Source: [Phialemoniopsis] sp. UDSM-2020
Taxonomy: Eukaryota > Ascomycota > Sordariomycetes > Thyridiales > Thyridiaceae
Assembly: GCA_018873225.1 (NCBI GenBank)
Contig: JAEILZ010000009.1
Span: 2,347,501-2,411,500 of the forward strand
Direction of reading: 5' to 3'
Length of the DNA stretch: 64,000 nt
Part shown: in pieces, positions 44,442 to 54,858 of the stretch
How positions within the stretch are numbered: position 1 is the stretch's first letter
How the letters are laid out: each line of letters begins with the position of its first letter
The notes under the pieces: model-generated
What the model was told of the DNA's origin: nothing
Databases searched by the model: none
What the model saw: the letters and a program-made list of their open reading frames with translations, nothing else
Made by a program: the position numbers and the translations under genes

Positions 44442-46095
44442 TCAGGGCTTCCAGCGGAAGTCGGGGTGCTTCCACTCCAGGTCCGCAATCTGTGCTCGGG
44501 TGAGCCCAGCAAGCATGGCCTCCTTCTCTTGCTCCGTCCATGAGTCTCGCTTCTTGTTGTCCCACTTCATCCACCACAGAAAAGCAAGTGACGTGATCGA
44601 GATACCCGCAGATACCGCCAGATTAAGCCCATTACCAATGGGATACATGGGGCCATCCCACGGAAGGTATGTCCAGGTGGCGATGAGACCGCCAAGATAT
44701 CCAAAAACACCTGGTCACAGCTTGCATTAGTGTCTCGCTTCATTAGGGGGTAGCGTACGTGAAGCAGACTTACTGTTGGTACCGATTGCGATGCTTCGCG
44801 AAGTGTCCGACACGGTGTTGGCACTGACCTGTGCGTTCGAGAGAGAGCCGCCAAAGAAAGCACAGCTCGCTGTCAAAAAGACGGCAGCATAGCGGACGCT
44901 GGGGTTGGTGCATGTCAGCAGCATGGCATAACCCACTACAACTAGTGGTCCGCTCAAGAACAGGAAGAACTGTCGCGTATCGTACTTCGTCGCGAGCCAC
45001 GACGTGAGTAGGAGGAAAATGGCACCGCCGATGTATGGCGGAACGGTCAAGAGCTGCTGGTTGACCCTCGTTGCCTCGGGGTAGATCGTCCTGATGATCG
45101 TGGGGAGGAAAAAAGAGATGCCCAGGACGACGATGTTGCCGAGCAAGAAGATGAATGCTGTCGACAGAGTGATGGGGTTGAAGAAACCACGCTTGACCTT
45201 GGCAAAGTTCATCTTGTCCAGGAGCTGCTCCTGCGAGACTCTCTCAGACTTGACTCGGTCGATGGCGAGGGTCTTCTCCTCTTCACTCAGCCAGCGTGCG
45301 GTATCAGGCCGGTCGGTGAGGACTGCCAGACAGATCACTGCCACGCCGATGGTAATGATCCCCTCGATTCCGAAAATCATTCTCCAGGCTGTTAGCGAGC
45401 CAAAGTGATCGAGACTCAGGATCCCAGAGGCGAACAGGCCCCCAAAAGCGCCCGCAAGAGGAGACATGACCATATAGAGACCGAGTCTGAATGCAAGCTC
45501 TGCTCGCCTGTACCATCGTGACAGATAGTACGCGATGCCAGGAAGCATCCCGGCTTCGAAGATTCCGAGAAGGAACCGACACACTATCAGTTGTCCCTTT
45601 GTTTCTACGAAGCCCATACCCACGGTACAGACACCAAAGAGTAGCGTTGTGAGTGGGAGGAACCATCCTGGCCCCATGACCTTGCACAGAATAGTCGCCG
45701 GGATCTCCGAGAGGATATAAGACACATAAAAGACTGACAACACCATGTTATAATCGTTCCCGGTGAGTCCGAGGTCTTTTTCGAGGTTTGCAAGTCGAGC
45801 ATTACCTGCATTACTGCAAGTTCAGTGAAAGTACATGACGAGCAGTTAAAAGGTGGACTGACCAATGTTAGTGCGATCAATGAAACAGAAGAGATACAAG
45901 ACCGACACCAGAGGCACAATGTAGAAATCGATCTTCCGTCGAAGTCGTTTCTCCGACAGGCCTTCAATGACACTATTGAAGGTCAAGTGTTAGCGAGAGC
46001 GAGAAAACATCCTGCCTTTGCTGTACTCACATGTCATCTTCAGCATCAAAGGCTTTCGGCTCCATGTGCAGCACAGAAGTCTTGTCTTCAGACAT
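44442..46095 (-). CDS. MFS transporter, anion:cation symporter family (nicotinate/allantoate-type)
   Basis: Four exons on the minus strand: 46095-46031, 45972-45863, 45805-44774, 44710-44442, in phase, 491 residues. Twelve membrane helices expected. Signatures: 'KIDFYIVPLVSVLYLFCFIDRTNIGNARL', split by an intron at the Gly; 'YILSEIPATIL' (helix 2); 'FLLGIFEAGMLPGIAYYLSRWYRR'; and the C-terminal tail 'LTRAQIADLEWKHPDFRW'. The family (TNA1, Dal5 and relatives) imports organic anions with protons. It lies 945 bases from, and on the same strand as, a tannase/feruloyl esterase, suggesting uptake of an aromatic acid freed by that enzyme; this is inference. Confidence 0.87.
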
Positions 46096-47040
46096 GCTGA
46101 TTGATGTTAAGTGTTTGATTGAGCATGTATGATGAGCAAGTGAAGTCAGTACAGAAATAGATGAATCGAGAACGTATTTTGCAAGAGATCGGCTGGATCT
46201 TATAAGAAAACACACGCAATCATCCCAACACCCCGCCGAGCCTCCGAGCACGCATCCGTGTTAGTCTCTTTTCCCCAGAACTACCTCCACTGCTTCCCCA
46301 CGGTGCCTACCCCAGGACGAATGGACAAAGCTCGGGAAGACTCTGTCCCAAGCTCCCGAGGTGTCCCGGGCAGACTCCAGCTGGGTCGTAGCAGCTAAGC
46401 CTGCTAGATCTGCCGATTCCAGGTACCGCGCAGGGAGATCCATCAGCTTGGCGCCAGAGAGGAACATGGGTGGTCGGTCGTAGACAGCCATTATTGGCCA
46501 GCAGCATGTGCCGTGTCGCAAACGCAGTTCTAGGCGTCCTCTTCTCCGCGTGTGGCTTATCTCCCTCGCACAGTAGTCTCTTGGGAGCCTCGGACTAACG
46601 AAGTCGGCAAAGACAACATTGAAGTTTGTTTCAGTGGTAAATCAAGTCAGCTTTTCTTCTCGCCTACGTTGCACTAATCTTTGATGGCAAGAATGACAAC
46701 AATTCTTTTGCCTCCTTCTACAGTGGGTAGCGAAACTCTTTGAGAGAATGCGTACGAATGCGAGCTGACCCACATGCTCTTAGTACTGAGAGGGACTTTT
46801 AGAGTCTGAAGATGGCGGGAGATCAAAGAGCTGGGCCTCTACCTTCCTGCTACTTGCGACATTTTGAATTATCAGACACTTGACAAGACGCTGACACTCA
46901 GGGGGTTCAAACATGGTCGACGAGTAGATGCATTGCATTGACTATTCAAATGTTCTTTTCGTAGCCGATCCCCTGGCTTACCTTTGGACAAGCGTCCTTG
47001 GAGCACTTGAAGACCGGAGACGAAAGCACCCCGTATGCAG
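46096..47040. other. Intergenic
   Basis: About 945 bases between two minus-strand genes: transporter promoter on the left, 3' flank of the tannase on the right. No other feature seen. Confidence 0.55.
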
Positions 47041-48666
47041 TCACTCGACACACTTCCAGCTGTCGGCTATGGTTGGGTCGCCAGAGCCCCCATACACTGT
47101 GCGAAGTGGGTAGTGGCAGTGTCTTCTCTGGAAAGCAATCTGACCAAGACCGCCATCCACCGGCGTCGACCCTGATACTACTGCCGTCCCTAGTATTGTG
47201 TCAGGCGCCACGCCGGTCTCAACCCATCTGACCATGGCCATGAGCACGTTTTGGTCGGGATCGAGTCCCGCATTTGATGTTGCACTCTGGCCAATGTAGG
47301 TAGCGCCAGGTCCGCCAGTACAGTGACTCATGCCTCCGATGGGGAAGAATCGGTAGAACGAGTCCAGTTCCCTGGGTTGAAGGCCCATAGTCTGGCTGAC
47401 ATGCTCGTAGTACCAGGGCGAAGCTGCAGACGTAATGATGGGATCTTCTTGCCCGTGGTAGTGCAGCAGCTTGCCACCACGACTCATGAATGGGGACAAG
47501 TCGCCGTCAAAGGTCTGAATGTCGCCTGGATTCATTCGTGCGCCAAGCTCATAATCCTCATACGTAAGAGTCGCTGGATCCCATTTCGGGTCGTTCAGCA
47601 CGGCATACATGAACCAGTCCGCCGCAAGAATGAATGGCTTGCCATTGAAGAAGACATCCTGTACGCCGTTGGGCTCCGCGCCTGGCTGAAGTCGTGGATA
47701 AATCAAGTTACCTTCCGGGCTGAGAACGGGCGCGTACACCCGTCGAACCGTCTCAACTTGCTCGCTTGTCAGGCAAGTGCTGGCATTCTGGCCCGGGCGG
47801 CAGAGCAGGCCGTCAGGCTGGTAGTCGCAGATGCTGGCGAGCTCAATGATCCCATCCTTGTAGCCGTCGAGCTCGTCGCACTGATTCATGATGTCGTCAT
47901 GGATGACGGTCGTCCAGAGGTCGCGAGGCACAAAGGTGGCATCGCCAGGTACGCCGGTAATGTTGAGGAAGTGGCCTGCCCACAGCGAGAGAGCGTTGAA
48001 AGCCAGCGCTGGCGCACCCGCGACAATTCCATCAAAGTCTTCTGGGAATGACTGTGCCGACTTGAGGCCCTGTCGCCCGCCGGTCGAACAGCCAAGGTAG
48101 TAGCTCTTGGTGTGATTGCGACCGTAGAAGCTGGCCGTAACCTGTTTCCCGACAGTCACACCCGTGTGCATGCTCCGCCAGGCGAAATCAGTGACTACCT
48201 CGATGTTGTCCAGGAATGGGGCACCTGAGGATCCGTTGTGCCCATTGTTGGTGCCTGCAGAGGCGAAGCCTAGAGACGTGGTATATGCAAGATCGTGATA
48301 GGCGATGCAGCCATTTAGGCCGCCATTGCCCGTGCCGGCGAAGCGTCCGTTCCAGTCCGAGGGAAGCCACACTTCGATGTTGGTGCTGGACTTCTCAGAG
48401 GTTGCCACCCGCAGCGCCATGCGACACACTTCCTTGGGTGTAATCACGGAGGGCTGCGTGCAGCTTACATCGTTGTCCGGCAATGTTAGATTCTGACCGG
48501 AGTTGACGATCTGAGTGAAAAGCACTTCTCCATTGGCGATGTTTAGCAACTCGGTTGAGAGAGAATTGCACCTCTTCTCAAATGTGCACCCCTGAATGCC
48601 ACCAGCCGCTGCATTGGCGACTGTGACTAGGGCTTGTGCCATCAAGAGGGAGGTGAAATATTTCAT
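47041..48666 (-). CDS. Secreted tannase / feruloyl esterase
   Basis: Single exon, 541 residues from the ATG at 48666, which opens on a signal peptide (MKYFTSLLMAQALVTVANAA). The open frame extends upstream, but that part is not signal-like. Family tannase/feruloyl esterase (PF07519): nucleophile Ser ~194 in CSTGG, 'FPEDFDGIVAGAPA', an Asp in 'GQEDPIITS', and 'MSHCTGGPG' carrying the His and the partner Cys of the family's conserved disulphide. It hydrolyses esters of gallic, ferulic or related aromatic acids outside the cell. The choice between tannase and feruloyl esterase cannot be made by eye. The neighbouring transporter fits uptake of the released acid. Confidence 0.92.
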   Translation of the reverse strand: MKYFTSLLMAQALVTVANAAAGGIQGCTFEKRCNSLSTELLNIANGEVLFTQIVNSGQNLTLPDNDVSCTQPSVITPKEVCRMALRVATSEKSSTNIEVWLPSDWNGRFAGTGNGGLNGCIAYHDLAYTTSLGFASAGTNNGHNGSSGAPFLDNIEVVTDFAWRSMHTGVTVGKQVTASFYGRNHTKSYYLGCSTGGRQGLKSAQSFPEDFDGIVAGAPALAFNALSLWAGHFLNITGVPGDATFVPRDLWTTVIHDDIMNQCDELDGYKDGIIELASICDYQPDGLLCRPGQNASTCLTSEQVETVRRVYAPVLSPEGNLIYPRLQPGAEPNGVQDVFFNGKPFILAADWFMYAVLNDPKWDPATLTYEDYELGARMNPGDIQTFDGDLSPFMSRGGKLLHYHGQEDPIITSAASPWYYEHVSQTMGLQPRELDSFYRFFPIGGMSHCTGGPGATYIGQSATSNAGLDPDQNVLMAMVRWVETGVAPDTILGTAVVSGSTPVDGGLGQIAFQRRHCHYPLRTVYGGSGDPTIADSWKCVE

Positions 48667-50478
48667 GATGCGTGGCCGATTTGGCCTGCAACGAAGAAGT
48701 GTCGAGTGGAAGGCAAAATCTGGCAAGAGAAGATTTATACAAGTGTAGGTTACACACAGAAGAAAGGACGGCTTCTTAAGACATCCATGATCTTGTCGTA
48801 TCGGCATGCAGATCTTCTGATGTCTCCTTTGGGTAAATGCCATGACCGAATGCCGTTCTCCCAGGTGCGGGGGTTGATCTGGGGAACGAAGATCCACCTA
48901 CTCCGCACTTCTCACGGCACATGCCCGCAAATCTCGAACCAAGCTTGGTATTTATCTCTCCATAAGATGCCCCTGGCCCCAGAGGTGTATGGCAAAACGA
49001 CTATACGAAAATTCCGAATAGGTCCCGCCGTAAAAGGTATGTATTCTATGTCAGACAAAGCGAGTCATGGTACAGTTTGACCCACCTCTCAATGGCAGGG
49101 AGAGGATGGAGGATCGATATCATTCATTGAGGAGGAATATGTACGGCATGATTGTAGCTCTTCATGAGGTATTTAAGCTATCCTCAATACATATGAACTC
49201 TTTTTTATTTGTCTCTGACTTCCGATAGGGTCGCGAGTCAACGAAACGCTCGAGAAAAGAAGTGACTGCTTTTGAGGCTGCACCATAATTTTATCGGAAA
49301 GGTGGTACTAGAAAGGCGTATTCGGTAGTAATTAGCCGAGCGAACGAAGTTGATCTTCACGACTTCAAAATTTCAATCGGTATTGTACTGCGCACCAGGC
49401 AAATTCAAAGCAGCTGATCGCTACTTATTTGACTGAAATATTGTCCCTTTATAACTCTTAATTCTCCGTTCTCAGCATCTGTGGATGTTCTCAAGATCGC
49501 AATTGGTATATCTAAGATCGACCAATCTTGTGAACCACTCAACGTCGCTTAACAAGGTTGATAACAGCAGATGATCAAATCTGGAAGTTCAGATATGTTT
49601 TGGTTTGAGTAATATGGGAATATAGCTACCTCCCGCATTAAAGGGATTCACACACTCTTAAAGTCGTACCTCCAGAGGTCGACGTTCGACCTCTTTAAAG
49701 CATTGAAGGCAATTCGGCTTGCGTTGAACAACCAGCTCTCCGAGTTACAGTCTAACCAAGCAAAGCAGCAGATCCATACACCCCTTAAGCTCGATAAAGC
49801 AATATATAGGGCCGTACAAGGCTGGGTCTCCCACAAAGCGCTACGGAAGGTCGAAAAGCAGCAGCAATTACAGTGGAAGGACCCCCCTCCGTCGCCTACT
49901 TGTACGGGTACCTTCACACGTCCATAGGCTCCCATATATACACGTACTAACTTCACGCCAAGGTACGCCTCTTCTTCTCAAAGACTTTCATTCGCACTAG
50001 CACCTGATACATAACAGGGCTCCATTTCACCTTCTAGAGCCCCAACATGTCGAGCCACACACACACAAAGCACACGCATACTTCCAGCATCAAGTACAAA
50101 GCGTGAGCCTAGTGCATTCGAGGTCGTCGAAACGAAGCAGGCGACGCGGGCTAAACGGCCAAGTCAATATACAGCATGCGGTTAATGTTTAGAGCCTTTG
50201 GTGTTGTCGCGGACTTGGGCCCACGTTGGTGGTGCGGTGCAGCACCGCGTTAGATGCATTTTGCTGATTTTGGGTTTACGTAAGCGCACATGGATGTGCG
50301 CCTAGTGGGCGCCTGGATGATTGCCTGAAAAATTTGCAGGCGGGCAGTCTGGCGCCACGAACCCCAGCCAGTGGCGCGCCTGTGGATCGTCACCCAATTG
50401 ACGCCAAAACGCAACCCCTATGCGCTCGACCTTGTCCTCTGATGCTGCCCTGATGAGCTGAAACGACCGCACAGAGAC
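48667..50478. other. Long AT-richer intergenic stretch
   Basis: About 1.8 kb. It holds the tannase promoter on the left and the COX10 promoter on the right. Between 49657 and 49927 a plus-strand frame reads 'STFDLFKALKAIRLALN' and 'KLDKAIYRAVQGWVSHKAL', lacks a convincing start, and recalls a C-terminal fragment of a fungal DNA transposase or other mobile-element protein. I could not place it, and saw no terminal repeats. Confidence 0.4.
48733..48739 (-). promoter_or_regulatory. TATA-like element upstream of the tannase gene
   Basis: TATAAAT on the minus strand, about 67 bases before the ATG at 48666. Position and sequence fit a TATA box; unproven. Confidence 0.35.
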
Positions 50479-52113
50479 ATGCCGGGCCCGAGATCCCTAT
50501 TGCCGGGCGTCGGCGCCGTCGACAATGTGTGCTGGAGGTGCTGCCGGCGCCGCCTGCCAGCCGCAGGGCAAAGGTTTCTGGCCCCTCTCTCGACCACCGC
50601 ACGCCCGAGAGCTGCGGCCGCGGCTGCTTCTGCGGCCGGCACGGGCAGCGCGCCCGCCCAATCGCCCCGTGTCAAAGGCGCCTACTTTCTGTCAAACACG
50701 CTGCTGGAGAGGTTTGGCGGCATCCAGTTCCGGACAAGGCCGCGGAACATAGGCGCGGCTGCGGTGACGTCGCCTCCAGCAGCAACCTCAACCAAGCTCG
50801 GCTCAACCTCCTCATCACAAGCTACCTCGGACGCGTCCTCCCCCGCGACCGCCGCCGCTACCGCTACCGCCGAACCATTACCACATCGCCGGAGACAGGC
50901 CGCCAAGCGGAACGCCGAGGCCTCTGCTCTTTCCGCCGCCTTAGCCTCTGGCAAACCAACACCCTCCTCACCTGACGGTGCCCAACTACCTCTCGATGCG
51001 TCCTCGATCCTCGCCGAGGCCGCGGCCAAGCAGCCGGCCGACTCGATGCGGCGCAAGCTCTCGGCGCTGCTCTCGCTATCCAAACCGCGTCTAACCTGCG
51101 TCATCGTCCTCTCGGCCATGGCCCCCTACGCCATATACCCGGTCCCGGCCTTCCTCTCACCAGGCGCCGCCGAGGCGACCCTGCCCTCCCTCTCGCCGCT
51201 CACGCTGCTCTTCCTGACGACTGGCACGACGCTCTGTTCCGCCGCCGCAAACGCCCTCAACATGCTCTACGAGCCGCGCACCGACGCCCTCATGAGCCGC
51301 ACGCGCGCGCGCCCCCTGGTCCGCGGCCTCGTGTCGACGCGCGCCGCACTCCTCTTCGCCGCCGGCTGCGCCGTCGCCGGCGTCGCCGCCCTGCACCTGG
51401 GCGTCAACCCGACGGTGGCGTTCCTGGGCGCGGCAAACATCGTCCTCTACGCGGGCGTCTACACGCCCATGAAGCGCCTCTCCGCCGCGAACACGTGGGT
51501 CGGCGCCGTCGTCGGCGGCATCCCGCCGCTCATGGGTTGGGCCGCCGCGGCGGGCGAGTCGGCCGTCGGCGACGGTTCGTGGCGCGAGCTCCTGCTGGCG
51601 CCCGACGGCTCGAGCGTGGGCGGCTGGCTCTTCGCCGCCCTCCTCTTCGCCTGGCAGTTTCCCCACTTTATGGCGCTGTCGTGGGGCGTGCGCGACGAGT
51701 ACCGCGCCGCGGGCCTGCGCATGCTCGCCTGGACTAACCCGGCCCGTAACGCCCGCGTTGCCCTGCGCTACGGCCTGCTCGGCTTCCTCCCCGTCTGCGT
51801 CGGCCTGTGCGCCGCTGGCGTCACCGAGTGGTCCTTTGCCGTCACCTCGCTGCCCGTAAACGCCTGGATGGCCCGCGAGTCGGTCCGTTTCTGGCGCCAG
51901 GGCGGCGCCGGCGGCAGCGCCAGGGGCCTTTTCTGGGTCAGCATCTGGTACGTGCCCGTTGTCTTGGTCCTGGCCCTGCTGCAGAAGAAGGGCATGTGGG
52001 GCCGCGTCTGGCGGAGCGCCACAGGCGAGCCCGACGACCAGTGGGGAGAGGAGGACGACGACGCCTGGGAGTACGTCGACGACAACACCGAGGGCGCGGA
52101 AAAGCAAGCCTAG
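50479..52113 (+). CDS. COX10: Protoheme IX farnesyltransferase (heme O synthase), mitochondrial
   Basis: Single exon, 544 residues. COX10 adds a farnesyl group to protoheme IX to make heme O for cytochrome c oxidase, in the mitochondrial inner membrane. The first 190 residues are Arg/Ala/Ser-rich and fit a long mitochondrial presequence plus linker. From about 195 comes the UbiA-type core: 'LSKPRLTCVIVLSAMAPYA', the prenyl-diphosphate motif 'NALNMLYEPRTDALMSRT' (~258-275), and 'YTPMKRLSAANTWVGAVVGG...PLMGW' (second Asp/Asn-type motif region). 'FAWQFPHFMALSW' is a COX10 hallmark. The acidic tail 'EEDDDAWEYVDDN' is also usual in fungi. Third positions are almost all G or C. Confidence 0.95.
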   Translation: MPGPRSLLPGVGAVDNVCWRCCRRRLPAAGQRFLAPLSTTARPRAAAAAASAAGTGSAPAQSPRVKGAYFLSNTLLERFGGIQFRTRPRNIGAAAVTSPPAATSTKLGSTSSSQATSDASSPATAAATATAEPLPHRRRQAAKRNAEASALSAALASGKPTPSSPDGAQLPLDASSILAEAAAKQPADSMRRKLSALLSLSKPRLTCVIVLSAMAPYAIYPVPAFLSPGAAEATLPSLSPLTLLFLTTGTTLCSAAANALNMLYEPRTDALMSRTRARPLVRGLVSTRAALLFAAGCAVAGVAALHLGVNPTVAFLGAANIVLYAGVYTPMKRLSAANTWVGAVVGGIPPLMGWAAAAGESAVGDGSWRELLLAPDGSSVGGWLFAALLFAWQFPHFMALSWGVRDEYRAAGLRMLAWTNPARNARVALRYGLLGFLPVCVGLCAAGVTEWSFAVTSLPVNAWMARESVRFWRQGGAGGSARGLFWVSIWYVPVVLVLALLQKKGMWGRVWRSATGEPDDQWGEEDDDAWEYVDDNTEGAEKQA

Positions 52114-53060
52114 AGCGCGGGGCTCGCATACGTGATGCCTATGCCACTCCCCCGCGCTCGCACCAGCCGGCGAATATCGCACTTTTCACAGACTCGAAAT
52201 TAGTCACACACGGCGCGTCATCTTGAGTCTGCTTCCAATAGAGTATTGCGCCTCGATCATGCGCGAGAACGGCCGCATGGGGGACGCGCCCGTATCGAAA
52301 CATCCGAGGGGGGGCTCGAGGCTGCCTTACAGCCGTCCTAGTAGCGCGGGCGTTTGCAGGGGGGGGAAGGAGAAAGGGACGAGGCTGGCGCGTGGATAGC
52401 GCCTCCTCGTGGGGTTCGGCGCCTACGACAACACCCATGCCTGCAAATATGCAGGGTAGCAGCGTCGCATCCAGACCCTGGGCTGGGCTCCATGCTCGTT
52501 GGGTCTATTGCGACGTGGGAGGCTTAACTTTGTATGATCCTTTTTCCTTTGTTGGATGCGTTTGTAGAGCACACATCGAGGCTGGCTTGTGTAGCCAGAG
52601 AGGCGGGAGCCCGCCTCTGTTTTGTTGCCGTGTAAGTATAGGCAGAGGATGTGCACGCTATCGAGCGCTAGACAGTCAAAAGGGCCGTCGGCCGGACGGC
52701 GCGACCACTCATGAATCATCTCTCAGCGTTATCAGTGCCGTGTCCCAAAATAACTTGTCGTGCCATGTAGTCAGTCAGGCACGTGCAGCCGTGACGATTT
52801 CGATGCTTTATTTAGATGCGCTCGATCCTACTTTGCAGGATCAGGGTCCGGCTGCTATCCACATGCTCTCGATAGCCCGCTGCGGTACACAGCACCGCAT
52901 CGTGACAGCCACGATATTCTTCTGTCTGTATGGATGATTCGAGCATAGTCATGGCCCAGGTACGAGGAAAAAGAGAACATCCTACGCCAGTCCTTCTCGG
53001 CTGCTAGTCGTCCCGCCAGTGAAAGTACCAATGTTCCAAATGCACAAATGGCTCTTTTGA
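52114..53060. other. Intergenic
   Basis: About 950 bases downstream of COX10. Short patternless frames only. No upstream part of the GH43 gene is present here. Confidence 0.55.
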
Positions 53061-53270
53061 TTGTACAGAGAAACTGTGTTCGCCCTGCAGATGACCAAGA
53101 AACGGCGTAATTGGCACCAGGAAAAACAGAAGTGCAATACGCCCCCTCTGAAAAACGCCATGTACAGTGGATTCGAGAAGTACATATGTCCCGCCAAAAA
53201 TGTACTTGACGGGGGGTGTTTTGGGGTTCCAAAAACGGCCGATTTGAGAGCCGCCCACGCCCGCGTTGAC

Positions 53271-53480
53271 GGGTATGAGAGTGTAGCCAGGCATGCCGTA
53301 TTCGAGTACAGCATTGATGGCAAGACTTTCACAAGGCTGGGTCCGACGTATGCATTGACCAAGTCCATGGCAGGGTTCATTGGCTATCGCTTTGGTATCT
53401 TCAACTTCGCCACTAATGCTTTAGGAGGAGAACTACGCGTCGACTACTGCGATATTGAAACATGGGAGCCCAGTGACTAG
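53271..53480 (+). pseudogene. Relic of a GH43 beta-xylosidase/arabinosidase C-terminal domain
   Basis: About 70 codons ending at TAG 53478-53480 carry the end of the GH43 C-terminal beta-sandwich: 'FEYSIDGKTFTRLGPTYAL', then 'GFIGYRFGIFNFATNALGG' and 'DYCDIETW'. The same open frame reaches back to 53061, but that part does not resemble GH43, and the five-bladed catalytic domain (about 300 residues) is absent upstream as far as COX10. It looks like a decayed or truncated gene end; whether it is transcribed is unknown. GH43 enzymes act on plant hemicellulose. Confidence 0.6.
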
Positions 53481-54858
53481 GCGGCAGAACGGATGAATGA
53501 GCGGTCTAGAATATCAACTCGATCGATTTTGAACATCCCTCAGAGATTCAAATACCTTAAAAGATGCTGGAAACACTCCGGCATGTTTGCCATGTACACT
53601 TCGCTTATCAATGTATGCGAGGTCATCAAGGCCATACAGTCTTGGTTGTGCTCCGTTGTGAACTACTCCCCACACCAAACGATAGTAGGGGTTCTCCAGG
53701 TTTAGTCCAAAAGTGATAGAACGACTGTGGTACCCGGGCCGTAGACGGACAGAGGAGAAGGGATCTGCCCGTGCGTTTCACTTTCATTCCATTCATAATG
53801 CCTTCGACATCAAAATGTAGCCAATCATCAATCCCCATAGCCGAGTTCAATCGAAATTAGACATCAAAGTCGACGGTTCCTTCGATTGCTTGGGCATAAA
53901 TCTCAGAGTAGTACGTCACAAGTTGAGATCAGGAGGCCGAGTACTCCAATGGTAGGGACGCGACGCGTGGAATGAGGAATGCCGGCCGGGCAAAACATGA
54001 ATAAGTGGCAGGCAGGGCAGGGCTGAATTGGCCTAGCCCGAATCTTGCATGGCTAGCCCTGTGGGACACGCGTTACGTCTATTGGCAAGGACAACCTCTA
54101 TGATCACCAAACGAGAAGATTCTACTTAATGTCGGTGATGTTGCCATTGCACGCGACAAGCCAGTCACTCTTTCTTCGATCCCACTTGTGATATAGCGAT
54201 ATTAAGTAAAAGTTTTATTGTTCGTTTCAGAGAACAGAAGGACATCCAGTGTTTGGTTGTTCGACGTTAGTTGCGCCAAGGGGGCCAAGAAGCCTACACA
54301 TGCATGTCGTAGAGCGAGGCGGATTTAAGCTTATGGTTAAGTGTAATGTCTACACATTCCCTACGGGGCGTTGCAATTCCATGCTAACCTCTAAGTCTGG
54401 ACCTAGGAGCGAGCCGCGACCCAGACTTGCCAGTCTTCCGGTCGCTTGCTGGCCTAACTAGTTCCCAAATGGGCTATCATGAAGAATGTGGATTAATGAA
54501 TGAAGACCTCACAAGCAAGATCGACATGCCCGGTCCTTTTTGCCATTCGTGCCCTCACCCCAACGCGCAGCCACTGCTCGGATCCGACCTGGCCTGACTC
54601 AAGCGAACGCCTTCTGGGTCTTGAGGAATGGCTAACGCGAACTACATCACATCAACAGAGGCTGGCTAGATTATGGTGATTGGCCTAAGCCGGATTGATA
54701 TGGCCGGATGTATAAAGTCGTCAACGGCGCCCCATCTCACCCTCCGGGTGAGGGACGCCCGCCTGCAAGCCGGTTATCGCGTCTCGTCGCTCACTTGATA
54801 CTAACACTCATTTACTGGCCAGTTTGGCCGTTCACTCTTTTATCAACCCATCTTCGCG
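53481..54858. other. Intergenic
   Basis: About 1.4 kb with the promoter of the WSC protein at its right end. Nothing else recognised. Confidence 0.55.

Noticed and set aside
51157..52182. Open frame of 341 codons on the minus strand
   Set aside because: Antisense to COX10, explained by its very high GC3; Arg/Gly/Ala-rich and patternless.
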